From Clostridiales bacterium (GTDB lineage Bacteria; Bacillota; Clostridia; Christensenellales; Pumilibacteraceae), in contig JAFLVG010000008.1 in NCBI GenBank assembly GCA_022508445.1, positions 1 to 64,000 on the forward strand: a stretch of 64,000 nucleotides of DNA, given 5' to 3'. Positions 1 through 12,700 of the stretch are shown one piece after another (position 1 is the first letter of the stretch; each line of letters starts with the position of its first letter). Below the pieces are notes generated by a model. The model searched no databases. It had not been told where the DNA came from and worked only from the letters and a program-made list of their open reading frames with translations. A program made the translations under genes and the position numbers.

Positions 1-55
1 CTGTCCTGCGGTGTTCGGACTTTCCTCGTTAAAAACGCAACCGTCCGGTCATCTC
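1..55 (-). ncRNA. rnpB: RNase P RNA, 5' end (partial, continues beyond left edge)
   Basis: Minus strand reads GAGATGACCGGACGGTTGCGTTTTTAACGAGGAAAGTCCGAACACCGCAGGACAG, matching the conserved RNase P 5' region (GACCGGACGGTCGC ... GAGGAAAGTCC ... CAGGACAG). A sigma-A promoter lies just upstream. Confidence 0.82.
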
Positions 56-61
56 GAATGT

Positions 62-90
62 ATTTTACCACTATTTATCCACAATTGCAA
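62..90 (-). promoter_or_regulatory. sigma-A promoter of rnpB (TTGCAA-17-TAAAAT)
   Basis: Minus strand TTGCAA (85-90), 17-nt spacer, TAAAAT (62-67). A TTATCCACA DnaA-box-like 9-mer lies in the spacer (75-83 on plus). Confidence 0.7.
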
Positions 91-124
91 GTTTTTTAAC
101 CGTCGTGTGTGGGCTTTGGTAATT

Positions 125-334
125 TTTTACATTGCTCCCGAATAAATGCGGTACGAGAATAATTGCCTTAACGCCACTTTTATAGCATTGGCGTTTGATA
201 ATTTATGTGTTTTACATTGCACCCCAATAATTGCGGTACGAAAATAATTGCCTTAACGCCACTATTATAGAATTGGCGTTTGATAATTTATGTGTTTTAC
301 ATTGCTCCCGAATAATTGCGGTACGAGAATAATT
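125..334. repeat. 85-bp tandem repeat, about 2.5 copies
   Basis: TTTTACATTGC(T/A)CCC(G/C)AATAA(A/T)TGCGGTACGA(G/A)AATAATT starts at 125, 210 and 295. Full copies carry the inverted repeat AACGCCA-N12-TGGCGTT (170-195, 255-280). Confidence 0.9.
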
Positions 335-373
335 ACTCTACTCCACTCTTGCCGTAAATATAGGTAACAGCGC

Positions 374-1567
374 TCATTGTTTGGGAGCTCTACGGAGCAT
401 TGCAAGCTCGGGAAGCCGCACGCCGCACAGCTTGACGCGTTTTAACGGTACTTTTGCGTCTGTAAGCTCCGCACCGTCCTCATCTTGCATTACGGGAATG
501 ACGATTTTCTTATTAAGATATTTATCGTCGTGCGAAAGCACTTCGAGCTCGTCCCCCGTTTTGAAACGGTTGCGCATTTCCACAACCGCACCGTCCGGAG
601 CGTCTTGCATTACGATACCGCAAAAATCATAGTACTTCTTTGCGTTCGCGTCGTGCACGGGCTGCCCGTAGTAAAAGCCGGTATTAAAGCCGCGATTGGG
701 CGCTTTTGCCGTTTCGGCTATATATTTGACGTCGAGGGGCTTGCCCGAGAACACGGCGTCGAGCGCTTTCCTGTATGCGTTTACTATACAAGCGACATAG
801 TATTCGGATTTTACCCTGCCCTCTATTTTGAACGAGCTTACGCCTGCGTCTTTCAGCTCGTCGACATGCTCTATCATGTTGAGGTCGTTGCCGCCGAAGA
901 TGTATGTTCCGTCGTTTTCGACAAACTCCAATTCACCGCCTGTTTCGGGCGTGAATACCATGCGGCATGCTTGGTTGCATTCGCCGCGATTTGCAGACCG
1001 CCCGGTGAGATAGTTTGAAAGCAGGCATCTTCCCGAATACGAAATGCACATCGCACCGTGAACAAACGCTTCGAGCTCAATCGAGTCCGGGAGAGAGTCG
1101 CGTATTTTGCGAATTTGAGTGAGGTTTAACTCTCGCGCAAGCACTATGCGACTGACGCCCATATCGGCATATACCCTTGCCGCTTTGCTGTTGAGCACGT
1201 TCGCTTGCGTGGAAACGTGTATGGGAACCGACGCATGATTTTTCGCAACGTGCGCTATCAAGCCGATGTCGGAAATGATAAGTCCGTCCACATGCAAGCT
1301 GCGCAAGTAATCGATATATTCGTCAACGTCTTCCAAGTCCATGTCGTTCGGAAAAATATTGAGCGCTACGTAAAACTTCTTGCGCCGACTGTGCGCGGCA
1401 AGCGATGCGGCTTTAAGTCCGTCGTAGTCAAAGTTCTTGCACGCCGCACGCATGCCGAGCTTTTTTCCGGCAAGATATACCGCGTCCGCACCGTAGTCGA
1501 ACGCAACGTCAAGTTTACGCATATCGCCAGCAGGCGCTAACAATTCGGGTTTAACGTGTTCTAACAA
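374..1567 (-). CDS. U32 family peptidase (YhbU/RlhA-like)
   Basis: 397 aa; KPELLAPAGDMRKLDVAFDYGADAVYLAGKKLGMRA and FVHGAMCISYSGRCLLSNYLTGRSANRGECNQACR are diagnostic U32 motifs. Confidence 0.95.
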   Translation of the reverse strand: MLEHVKPELLAPAGDMRKLDVAFDYGADAVYLAGKKLGMRAACKNFDYDGLKAASLAAHSRRKKFYVALNIFPNDMDLEDVDEYIDYLRSLHVDGLIISDIGLIAHVAKNHASVPIHVSTQANVLNSKAARVYADMGVSRIVLARELNLTQIRKIRDSLPDSIELEAFVHGAMCISYSGRCLLSNYLTGRSANRGECNQACRMVFTPETGGELEFVENDGTYIFGGNDLNMIEHVDELKDAGVSSFKIEGRVKSEYYVACIVNAYRKALDAVFSGKPLDVKYIAETAKAPNRGFNTGFYYGQPVHDANAKKYYDFCGIVMQDAPDGAVVEMRNRFKTGDELEVLSHDDKYLNKKIVIPVMQDEDGAELTDAKVPLKRVKLCGVRLPELAMLRRAPKQ

Positions 1568-3237
1568 TCTATCACCATCGGCAAAATCATCGGGCTGCGC
1601 CGAGTCTTTTTGAAAATGTAATTTTTGAGTTCTTTGCGTATCGTGTTGTTGAGCGTGTTGCGGTCACACTCGCGAAGATTGAGTTCCGAGAGTATGCGCA
1701 CCACCGCATCGCGGCAACTTTCGAAAAAGTCGTCGCCCGCATCCTTATCGTAAGCGAAGCCGCGCGATGTTATGTCGATTGCGGAAACCGTGCCGGACAG
1801 TTCGTCGATGCAAATAACAGCTATCAAAAGTCCGTCCTCTGCCAAATGCTTTCTGTCGCGCAGTACCGAGCTGTCGGTATCGCCCACGCCCAGACCGTCT
1901 ACCAATAGACTGCCGGACGCGACCTGTTCGCCGATCTTGAACATCTTGTGAGAAACATATACGCAATCGCCGATATCGGTTATTATTATGTGCGACGGTG
2001 CTTCACCGAGTGCTACCGCAAGCTCCGCATGCTTTTGCAAGTGCCTGTGTTCGCCGTGGACGGGAATAAAGTACTGCGGCTTTAACAGCGCGTGCATGAG
2101 CGACAGCTCGTCGCGGCAGGCATGTCCAGAAACGTGAAGCTCTGCAAGGCTCTCGTAAATAACACGCGCACCGTGGCGGTAAATGTTGTTTATGACTGTG
2201 TACACCATTCGCTCGTTGCCCGGTATCGGGTGCGCCGAAAGAATAACTGTATCGTTAAATCCGAGCTTGACCTTGGAAAAATCGTCAGCCGCCATGCGCG
2301 TGAGCGCGCTCATCGGCTCGCCCTGGCTGCCGGTCGTGAGAATTACAAGATCCTTGTCCTCCACATTCTTTACTTTTTCGATATCGATTATCTGACTTCT
2401 GTCTATTTTAAGCTCGCCTATTCGTGCGGCGCATTCGGCAACGTTTATCATCGATCGACCGGAGAACGCGACTTTGCGCCCGAACTCCGCCGCAAGATCT
2501 ATTATCTGTTGGAGCCTGTGAATGTTGGACGCGAACGTTGCGATTATCAGTCGTCGGTCCTGATTCTCATTGAAGATGTTTCGCATAGACCGCCCGACTG
2601 TCGCCTCGCTCATAGACGAACCCGGTCGCTCTACGTTGGTGCTTTCGCACAGCAAAAGCAATACACCCTGCCGCCCGATTTCGGCAATACGTTGCAAGTC
2701 TACCATGTTGCCGTCGATTGGCGTGTAGTCTATCTTGAAGTCGCCCGTATGGAAAACCGTTCCGACAGGCGTGGAAATGGACAGCGCGCAAGATCCTGCA
2801 ATAGAGTGCGAAACCTTGACAAACTCCACCTTGAACGCTCTGCCGAGCGAAATTACATTTCCCGGTTGAACAACGTTGAGCTGTGCGTTGTCTATGTGCA
2901 TTTCGCGCAGCTTGTTTTCGATAAGGGCAAGTGTCAAGCGCGTACCGTAGACCGGAACATTACACTCTTTGAGAAAATACGGGATTGCGCCGATATGGTC
3001 TTCATGTCCGTGCGTAATTACAATGCCGCAAATCTTATCCCTATTGAGCATCAAGTACGTAGGATCCGGAATTATCAAATCTACGCCCGGTGTGTCCGAC
3101 GTTGGAAAAGTCGAACCGCAGTCGATTATAATAATGTCCTCGCCGAATTCGAGCGCGGTCATATTCTTGCCTATCTCGCCGACACCGCCTAAAAATATGA
3201 CTTTTAATACGGGTTCGACATGCTTTTTTTGTTGCAA
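1561..3237 (-). CDS. rnj: Ribonuclease J (metallo-beta-lactamase/beta-CASP)
   Basis: IFLGGVGEIGKNMTALEFGEDIIIIDCGSTFP and THGHEDHIGAIPY. Start set to TTG at 3237, preceded by GGAGGC with ~7-nt spacing; the longer ORF start at 3318 enters an intergenic repeat. Confidence 0.93.
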   Translation of the reverse strand: MQQKKHVEPVLKVIFLGGVGEIGKNMTALEFGEDIIIIDCGSTFPTSDTPGVDLIIPDPTYLMLNRDKICGIVITHGHEDHIGAIPYFLKECNVPVYGTRLTLALIENKLREMHIDNAQLNVVQPGNVISLGRAFKVEFVKVSHSIAGSCALSISTPVGTVFHTGDFKIDYTPIDGNMVDLQRIAEIGRQGVLLLLCESTNVERPGSSMSEATVGRSMRNIFNENQDRRLIIATFASNIHRLQQIIDLAAEFGRKVAFSGRSMINVAECAARIGELKIDRSQIIDIEKVKNVEDKDLVILTTGSQGEPMSALTRMAADDFSKVKLGFNDTVILSAHPIPGNERMVYTVINNIYRHGARVIYESLAELHVSGHACRDELSLMHALLKPQYFIPVHGEHRHLQKHAELAVALGEAPSHIIITDIGDCVYVSHKMFKIGEQVASGSLLVDGLGVGDTDSSVLRDRKHLAEDGLLIAVICIDELSGTVSAIDITSRGFAYDKDAGDDFFESCRDAVVRILSELNLRECDRNTLNNTIRKELKNYIFKKTRRSPMILPMVIDC

Positions 3238-3278
3238 AATAATTGCCTCCGATATAAATTCAGAAATTAAATACAAAT

Positions 3279-3380
3279 AAATTAGTTTTAACTCGGGGCA
3301 AACCCCGAACGCGCACAAAGCGCGCCGACGTTATCGGCAGCTGAATCAGTCTAATTTGTAGTCGCTCTGCAAATTTGTTC
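3279..3380. repeat. Hairpin-rich intergenic element, copy 1
   Basis: AAATTAG (3279-3285) ... CTCGGGGcaaaCCCCGA, GCGC-rich hairpin, CGACGTTATCGG ... CTAATTT (3351-3357) then GCAAATTTGTTC (3369-3380). Same layout as 55302-55427. Confidence 0.55.
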
Positions 3381-3648
3381 TCACAAAAAAGCTAATTGAC
3401 ACTTCAATAAATTCGGCATAAAACTAACCTTAACGTGCTTTAAAGCGTTTAATATCAAAAACGGCAAAAGCCGAAAATTACTTTATTAAAATGACTTATG
3501 CAATCTATGGGCATTCACCCTATTGCGTCGAGACCATTATAACCTATTCTCAAAGAAAAAACAAGCCTTTTTAAGCTATTTTGCAAAATTTCCGATAATA
3601 TGCAATATTCGACTGTTTTCTTTATATTTCTTTTTTTGCGCATACGAA

Positions 3649-3683
3649 AACGGTATCGCACAAATATACTGTGCGATACCGTT
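3649..3683 (-). terminator. Hairpin terminator after the giant surface protein gene
   Basis: AACGGTATCGCACA-aatatac-TGTGCGATACCGTT, perfect 14-bp stem, 29 nt past the stop codon. Confidence 0.7.
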
Positions 3684-3711
3684 CTGTTTGATTTTATCGA
3701 CTATGAGCTAT

Positions 3712-6700
3712 CTACATGCCCTGGTTGCCGGGTGTGCCGTCGTATGGTGTTTGAGCATTTCCGTTGTAAGGCGCCTGAGCATTTCCTCCCTGCTGCGGTG
3801 CGGCACCGGGATTAAGCCCGATTGCGTTGTTGGTGGGAGGTACGCCACCGCCCGTGCCGAGCATAAGACCGGGATCATTCTGCACATTCATCATCGGAGG
3901 CATATATCCGAACGACTGGAAAGGCGTCGTATTCGAACTGCTTGCAAGCCGCATCATCTGTTCTTCAAGCTCCATCTCCGAAATGAGTATTGCTTCAAGC
4001 TCTTCGCGTTTACGTTTACGGCGTTTGAGCAAGATAATGAGAATGATGATGAATACGATAAGTGCAAGTATGCCTATGCCTACGCCCAACCAAACGAACG
4101 GATAGGTTTCGTAGCTTATCATAATCTTGGTAAAGAACGAAGCCTCGGGACGGTCGGTGTTCTTTATCGTGAAGGTAGCCTTTACCGTTTCGCCGGTGCG
4201 GTCTTTAACGCCGACTGTGAGCTGAGTTTCGCCGCGGTAGTTGAACGTTAGGAAGAGTTTTGTGCCGTCGCCGCTAACGCGCACCGTGCAAAGCGTGGAA
4301 GAAAGAACCTCGGTCACCTTCGCGTCGAACAACAATCTGTCGCCTTTTGAAATATCTTCATCGCTGAACAGCAACTCGGGAGCGAGCTCTACTGTTCCGC
4401 TTGAATCAAGACCGTAATCGCTCGCACGAGTATAGAATATATAACCGCTTTCGCGCTTGAAGTTTTCAAGAAGCTTAGGCTGATGATTCTTTCCGACAGT
4501 AGCCGTAAACTTAGAGTTGTACGAATAAGCACCGGGCTTCGGAGTCTGATTTGCAAAGTCATAATCTATCTTGCGAACAAATGTGACATTAAACAAAATC
4601 TCTTCCGCTTCACGTGTGCATACGAACTGCCAATCATCATCCGCATCCTTGCTGACTGTTATATACGAACCATTCGCAGTAAGCGATGTGATGATATAAT
4701 CGCTGCCGGGGTTGTATACCTTTTCTTCTCCGTCGGCGGAAGTGAACACGTACCGTCCGACACCCTTGCCTGTCGAGAAGTTGGCGTCGTATTTATCGGA
4801 GATATTGGGGAACAACTTTTCAACCGTTACTTTTGTAGGAAGACTACGGATAGCGGTCATATTTTGAAGTGAAGTGATCTGCGAATAGTCGTAGACGACA
4901 TTGATCGTCACCGTGAACGACGTAGTGCGCGCGTCCGGATCGGACAAAGGATCGCCGTCGGCAATAGTAATGCTGAGAATCTGCGTGCCGTAGAAGCAGT
5001 TGCGCGGTGTTATTACGCACTTATGCAGCTCGGTTTCACTTGCGTAATCTACCTCGAAAATATCACCGCCGAAGTCCAAGCCGCCAGTACAATGGATTGC
5101 TTGTGCTGTTTCCGCACCCATACTTACTATGCGAAGCTCATCGCCGTTACGGTCGGTAGCAAAGTCATTAATGTCGATGGTGATCTTATCGATTGCTCCG
5201 CTGTCCTTACCTACGACAGTGTACGATGTCGGTCTGTTGGCGTTCAAGCTAGGCGCGGCGTTGATCATTGTTACGTTAATCGTAATAGTTACGCCGGCAT
5301 TGCCTTTCTGCTCGTTGCCGCTTCTGTCAAGAATACGAAGATATGCGGTAGCTTCCAAGCCACGGCGGTACGATTTAGCCTCAACCGTGAAGCCGACAAA
5401 GTGATAATTGTCCTCATTCAATCCGTTGTTGCCGAGAATGGGCGTAATGACCGCAATTACGGTTTGGTCGTCGTCCGACTTGATTTCGAGAGGCCCGTCA
5501 AGCAAATACTTGGCGCTGTTCTCGTTATCGGGACGAATGAGCCTGTACGAATCGGTGTCGTAAGCCTGACTTGTGAAGTCGGGATCTTTGAGCCAATCGT
5601 CTTTAACAAGATTGACCGACAAAGCCTGGCTGTCGGGCGCAACACGAGTATTAATGACATACGAGCGATCGTCCGAGCCGTGGCTAAACGAATAACCGAC
5701 GCCAATCGAGTTAAAGCTATTGGGATTATCCATAATCTTCAAATCGTTGACAGTCAAATCGGAATTCTCGATAGTTATGTGAAGCGTGACATATTCGGAT
5801 GCCAAACCGTTTCTGTCATAACCTTTTAACCGAACAGGCAACTCGACTTGTTCCAAATATTTGCCGTCGACAAACTTATCGATACGCCTTAAAATGGTCA
5901 ACTTCAACGAGTGTGCGGGAATGTCTACCTCTTCGGGATCATCGGCACGCATAATCGGCGTATCGGTATTGTTGATAGAGATATCGATAGCGCGAGTCAC
6001 GCCTTGTCTGGAATTCCAATCGCAGTCGGCATCTGCCAAAGCATCCGCATAGTCACTCGTAAGATTGCCGGACGAAACAAAGCCCCTGACTACTACGTAA
6101 TCGCCGCGGTCGGAATCTGTGAACATTGAGTCATACGGATTTTCCGCGTCGAATATCGTGAATATGTGACTTTCGCCGATCTTACCCGTAAACGACAGCT
6201 CGGTACTTTCGTTATTGGCAATAGGCGCCGAGCTCTTGACGCTGATATAGAACAGCGAACCCGATTTGATTTGCGAGCTTTTCGGTCCGATTGAACGCGA
6301 CCTGTCAATGTATTTCTCTACTTGTACATAGAGAAGAATCTTGATATCCTGCGTTGTCGTAACAGGCTTGAACGACAATGACAAGCCGTCCTTTCCGAGA
6401 TCAACAATAAAGTATTGTTGCAAGAATGTTATGAGCGCGTTGTTGGTCGTATACGCCGCACCCGACGTTTGAACGCCGCCGATACGGTAGTCGCGCAACG
6501 CAATATCGGTTGTCGCGTCAACGCCTTCTTTAAACGACCAATATCCGCTTTGAAGTTTTTGCTGATTCAAATCGAACAAAGCCGACACGTCACCGATATC
6601 GAGCGGGGTGTACGTTCCTGTATCGTAGTCGGGCGCCATGAAAGCATACACGGCAACGCCGTAATTACTGCCGGTAAGCCCCTTCTTAATATCGGGATCG

Positions 6701-9700
6701 TCAATCATCCAATCGCGCGACGAAACGTCTTGGTCGATGGAATCGGGAACTCCGCCGTAGTTAACGAACTGGTACGTGCTGTTTTCACCGATGATGATGT
6801 TAGGATCGGGATTGACGCTGTCGCCTGCGTAATCGTCGTAACCTTTTACATACACTGTGTCGATTGCGCGGTCGTAAATGGTTCCGCCACGTACGACAGC
6901 GGTTTGGTGCTTATTCGTCATTGACGAGTACAGCGTGCTTATTCTGATTTTAATGGGAATAGCATTGTCGAAGATGTTATTGCCGACGTCGCGCACATAG
7001 AATTTGAGTTCGTCCCAATCGCTATACGGATTGTACGTCAAGCAACGTATAGTAAATTTGGCATATCCTTGCTCAACTTCTATCTCGAATGTACCGTTGG
7101 AATAGATCTCAGTCTTTGTGCCGTCGGCATTTGTTCTGACATTCTTATCCATGCTCAATCCGTTCATTGTAAACAGATTGTATTCATCTCCGCCGTCATA
7201 CAAAGAAATGTACGGTTGGTCGTTAGAGTCTTGATCGTATGCTATCTCATCAACTCGAAGCGTGAGCTCGCCGTAAACGGTAATGTTCTTGTTCGTAGCG
7301 GGATTAGTCGAATTATCGATTATATCAACTCCGGCAAGCTTGGTCGCAACTGCCGAATTGGCGATCATATACGTTTCATACACGCCTGCTACTTCTTGCC
7401 CGTTTTCATATGTAGTAAGCAAAGCCTTATGACGCTCGCGCCTGCTGTCATTATCCATTATGGGGCTGGGCTTGGAGCTTTCGACGGTAACGTAAATCGT
7501 GACCGAAACATATGAATCATCGCCGTCTACAAGCGTGATTATGATAGGCATGTTTGTGCATACTTTTCTAGCTACGATGATGGCGTCGAGGCCGTAACCA
7601 CGACCGGCTGACGCACCTTCCAAAAGCATAGTGTCGCGCACATCGGTAAGCGCGAAGCACGATTCGTCGCCGTATGTAATATCGAATATACGTAAGGCCC
7701 ACGGCGTGTCGTCATCGGCAAGAGCCAAATATCCGAGATGCTGCGCTTCTGCATTTGACGAGTTGAAGCTATGCAGCTTATAGGTATCGTTTCCATCCAC
7801 GTCTGCCGCGTTGAGGTCTTCGTACTTAACAGCTCGCGCATATTCGGAAGCGCTCGGGAAATCGCTTTCAAGACGGGTAAGATTGCGCTGGCCTATTCCG
7901 GAACGCGTAGGATTTGTAAGCGTAGCATAAGAAGTTGACTGTTGCGCAGATACTGTGCTTCCGCTCAATACGCCCGTAAAGTTGTCGTAAGGCGTGGTAA
8001 GAACAGTAAACGAGTCGTCCACACGCATTCTCAAATTACGTGCATTTTCTACCGCGTTCATTCTGACCGTAGGCGCCTGATTGGTGACCGTAACCAAAAT
8101 GAACAGTCTCGCGGTGGAATTACCGTTGTTATCGGTAAATATCAAACTGAATTTGAAATCTTTGATCTGGCTACCGTTGTATGTCATTCTGCGGTTGACG
8201 CGAATGGTGACGGCATTTCCGTCAGGCGTCACACCTGACGTAGTCAACGATGCGTTGTTGAGCGTATTCATGAACATGATGACGTCGGGTTGTGACAGAA
8301 CCGTCTGACTGTTCGTATCGGTAAAGCCGGCTCTGCCCGCGCGCAAGTCATCGTTGTTGGTTGCTTGCCATCCTTCGAACGGAGATTTGAGGTACGAACC
8401 CGATTCGAGTTTCAACCTGTCTTCAAGATTACCGTTTGTGCTACCGGCACTGCCGACCGAGTTTTTAAGATCGTTGTAATCCTTTTCCCAGAAGTATGCC
8501 GAGTTTTTAGAAAGCAGGTTAGTCGAGCTGACTACATTGTAGATGCTGAAAGAATACGTTTGATTGACGTGCAATGAGACGTTGATTTGCTTGTCGCCCG
8601 GACGTTTGTCTATTCCTTGGTAGTCTGAAAGCGTGCCGGAAAGAACGGGTTCGGAGCTTTCGATATTGACGCGAATTTCCAAAGAGACATACGAGCCGTT
8701 CAAAAATCCGTCGCCGTGGCTGTCGTAAACCAAAACTTTAAGCGGATAGTATCCCTTCCACGGTGAGGTGGGAGTTTCTTTGTAGCACACCAAGCCGCGC
8801 TCTGCGTAGTACGCACGAATTTGACTGTCGTTCATATTCGTGGTCATAGCAGTGCTTATTGTTGTCTTTGCATTCGGAGTAATGCTGAGCGTTGCGCCGT
8901 CCGCAGAAAGCGAAACGTTAAAGTAGCTACTGTACCCTTCTTCACCGGTTTCGGAGTACATGTTCGAGCCGTAAATACCGTCGTTGGCCTGATATGTTTT
9001 CCAATCACTGCTACCAAGCAATGTTTCGAGTCTTTCCCTTGCTGACAGAGTGGTATCACCCACAACACCAAAGTATCTCTGCATTGAGCGTTGCGCGACT
9101 GCGTCCGAATGAGTGTTCGTAAACACAAGATCACCGGCGTCGTTATGCGCGGTCACACGGTTGCGCGCAGGATCTCCGAGCGCCCACCTCCGAACGCTAC
9201 GCAACGAGTCGAAATAGAAGTAAGCCTTATCGGAACGGCTGTCGTCGGTAACATCTACGTCGTTATCTTCATATTGAACGGTGGTAACGTTACCGGTGCT
9301 GTCCACTCTTGCCGTGCGAGAAAGCGTGATGCTCTTGCCGCTGGAATCCGTGTTCATGCTGATGGACGTATAATAGCCGTCGGTCTCGCTCGCTACCGCA
9401 CCCTCTTTATCGTTAGCCGCGGCAAGAATCTTGATATAGCTGTTGCCGATATCGAGCTTGAACGAAACCGTGGCGGAGTTTTGAGCCTTTGTCGCGCTGT
9501 TATAAGATACCGAAGTTCTGCCGTTGCTGTAAGAGCATTGTGCAATTGCAACGCTCAAAGTGAGCGACGACGCAGTCGATCGCGTGTAATTCTTTTTGAT
9601 ACCGATGCCGAATGTGTTTTCTTGCAGCTTTTCGTCTTGGTCAGCAAGATACATTATTCGACCGTTACCAATCAAATTATTGATATTGCTCGTTTTATAA

Positions 9701-12700
9701 GTTGTGTCAGACGTAATCCAAGCGGGGGCATGCCCACTCGTGTCAATAATAGGCATAGCCAAATTGTGGTTAAAATAATTGCCTTGCCTTGCCGCTTTGT
9801 AACCGATGTCATCGGTATTCGCTCTTTCGCTCGCCGAATCGTAAGCGTCAAATGACGTGAACGACACATACGGATTTTTGAACAAGTACAGAGGATTGTC
9901 GGCAGGCAAATCTCCACGCCAAGTAGTCACACCGTCGCTTATAGAAAGCGCTTTGTAGTAATCGTTAAGACGGCTGTAACCGTTGTCGCTGACAATATCG
10001 TATGCCACATAGTTATTGGAGGCATATGTTATTTCGCCCGTAGACGAATTGATACTGATGTTTTCTTGGCTTCTTCCGAAATAGCTCATCGGAATATACG
10101 TATAGGCACCGTTAGCGTCTATCGTTATAGTATCCGAGAACTTGAATGCTTTTTCTACCGATCTGTTGGAAGTCGTTACACTTCCGCCGTTGAAATACTT
10201 GACTTCGTAAGTATAATCATTACCCTGCTTATACACGTCACCCGAGTGAACGCCTGCAAGAATGCCGTCGGTGCTGTTTGCGGCCCTCGACTTCAATTGC
10301 GTTCCCGTACCGTTGGTGTTGATTGTGTTGGTTGCCGCATCGTAATATATGCTATTTGTGTATTGCGAAACGCCTTCTTTGATTTCGTAATAAACGGAAT
10401 CAATATCGCCGTCGAACGTCGAGATATAATTGATGTTCGAGTCCGCAGCATCGGTAACCGTATAATAACCGTCGAATTGGTTGTAATAAGTATAAGGAAT
10501 AATACCTATCGAATTTACAAACAAATCGTAATGCGCGTACAAATAACCGTCGACAGATTTGTTGACGCCGCTCTCGTAGGAATTGACGCTCATACCGGCA
10601 GAGCTTCCGCCGAATTTCGTTTCGTCGCGAAGCATCATACTTAAACGTATGTACTCTCCGCCTATCGACGACGCTTTGGGCACAACTTTTACCGCCCAAT
10701 CGGTCACTATCCATCTGCCCTGGCTGTCAAAGAAAAGACTCCAATCGGTTACAGTTTCCGATTCAGTGCCGGCACGAAGCTCTGAGGCGGAATATGTATT
10801 GCCGTCTACATAATAATAAATTTCGTATTCGGATACACACGCATCGAGCGTAGAGGGTTCCGGACGTCTGGAATTTATTGAAATTATTACGCCGACTGCT
10901 TCGTCGTCGGCCAATGCCGGCGCAATATACGGAACCATTGCGCGGTAATCCGATGCCGTAGGTGACTGCGCTGTGACGTTGTAGTATTCACGTATGCTAT
11001 CGGGACTTGCCGCAGGAGACTTGATCGGAGACAAAACTATGCCCTGCAATGCGTCCGATTCGGTAGCAACAGTCTTAATCTGTCCGGATGAAACGCCGTC
11101 ATTCTTCAATTCCGTTACGGCTTTATCGCTCGACGCAAAGTATCTCGGACTGGACATATCGTTTGTGTTAAGACTTTCGACAGTCCAAAGGTTGTCGAAC
11201 TCGTCACTTTCTTCGCCACGGATGAAACCGCTGTCGCTATTGTTAATATTAGGCAAAGAGTTCAATACCTGAACAACAATTCTGCATCGAGCCGTATCGG
11301 TATCTCGCGAATTGGACGAGTGTCCGTCTGTTGCATAGAAATACACGTATAAGGTTTCAACACTTTGAGTGGAGTTAAGCGCGGTGATAGTCAAAGTCTG
11401 TGATGTAATCGACACGCGCAAGAAATCCGTATAAGGCCGTTTTGTAACGGGATCTATCAAATTATTCTGTGCGTCACGAATCTCGCATCCGTTTTGAGGA
11501 TAGAACGAAGGCGTATCTTCCTCGTTGTCGTACAAGAAGTTCTTATACAACTCTTCCCTTGTGACATACGGTGCGGCATTGATGACAATAGTGGTGGGAA
11601 CTACGCTTATTGCACCGCTCATATCGGACAACGTCAAATCGTCGGGATCGTTGTCGATAGGAGCAGTCCGCAATGTGTAAATCTTTTTCGCGGCTTCTTC
11701 GCCTACCGTCGGCGCGCTGTTGATAACGTTGATTTTAATTTTGATTTTTGCAGTTCCGGCAGAGCTACCCGACGCACCCGTACCCGTGCGGTCGCGCACG
11801 GTCAAATCTATTTCGGCAGGCACACCCGATTGAGTACGCATATCCGCGGTGATGATCAAATAGTCGATATTGTACGTGTGGGCATTGTCATAGTTGCCGC
11901 TGTCGTTTTTGAATTTGATAGTATTGCCGAATGTGTACGAAACGAACATATCGCCCAATACATTCGGTTCGGCAAACGCCGCCGAGCTGCCGTACGGATC
12001 GAAGAGATAACCGTCGAGATTTTTATTGTCGTCTTTTCTCTCGAAATAAAGTTTGTCTATGCTTGTTGTCTTAATAGTATCGAGCGTCGCGCCGAAGAGA
12101 TTACTCGTCGATGAAGCCGCAAATGTGCGCGTCGTATTGAGCTTGTCAAGCATAGCGGTAAGCTTCTGACGGTACGATAACGATGTGAAGTCCATGTTGC
12201 CGGCGGTGGTGTTTTGCGAAACGGCAAGCGCGGTAATCTTCGAGCGCGTTTCGCTTGTTCCCGCTTTGTCGTCGACAGAGAAAGTACCGTTTCCGAAATA
12301 TCCGCTGAGTCCGTTGAATGTAAAGCCGTTTGTCGGATATACAACACCGCTGTTGATAATATTTTGATCGTACAGCAAATCATACGGCGTAACGAATATT
12401 CTCGAATGCATGGGAACGCTGTACTCGATAACAGCCACACCGTTCTCATTTCTGTATTCAGATTTGACGTTCTTGCCGTTGACTGAATAGCTGAGCTGTG
12501 CTACCTGCGTCGTTCCTGTCGAGGAATGCGTAGCATAAGCCGTAGGCGACGAGTTGTTGGTCTTTACGGCAATAGTCACCTCACACGACTGTCCTGCCGT
12601 ATCGGTAAGCGTGGCCTTGGCATGTAAATACCTGTTGTGAGTCCAGCTTTTAAGCGTTATCCTGATGCCGTTGATTTTTATGCACTGAATGGTTGAGCCG

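Noticed and set aside
2092-3192. 366-aa plus-strand ORF opposite rnj
   Set aside because: Antisense shadow of RNase J with Arg/His/Tyr-rich composition and no homology recognisable by eye.
3238-3318. N-terminal 27-aa extension of RNase J
   Set aside because: Translates the intergenic hairpin element; the TTG at 3237 has a well-spaced GGAGGC and gives the normal RNase J N-terminus.
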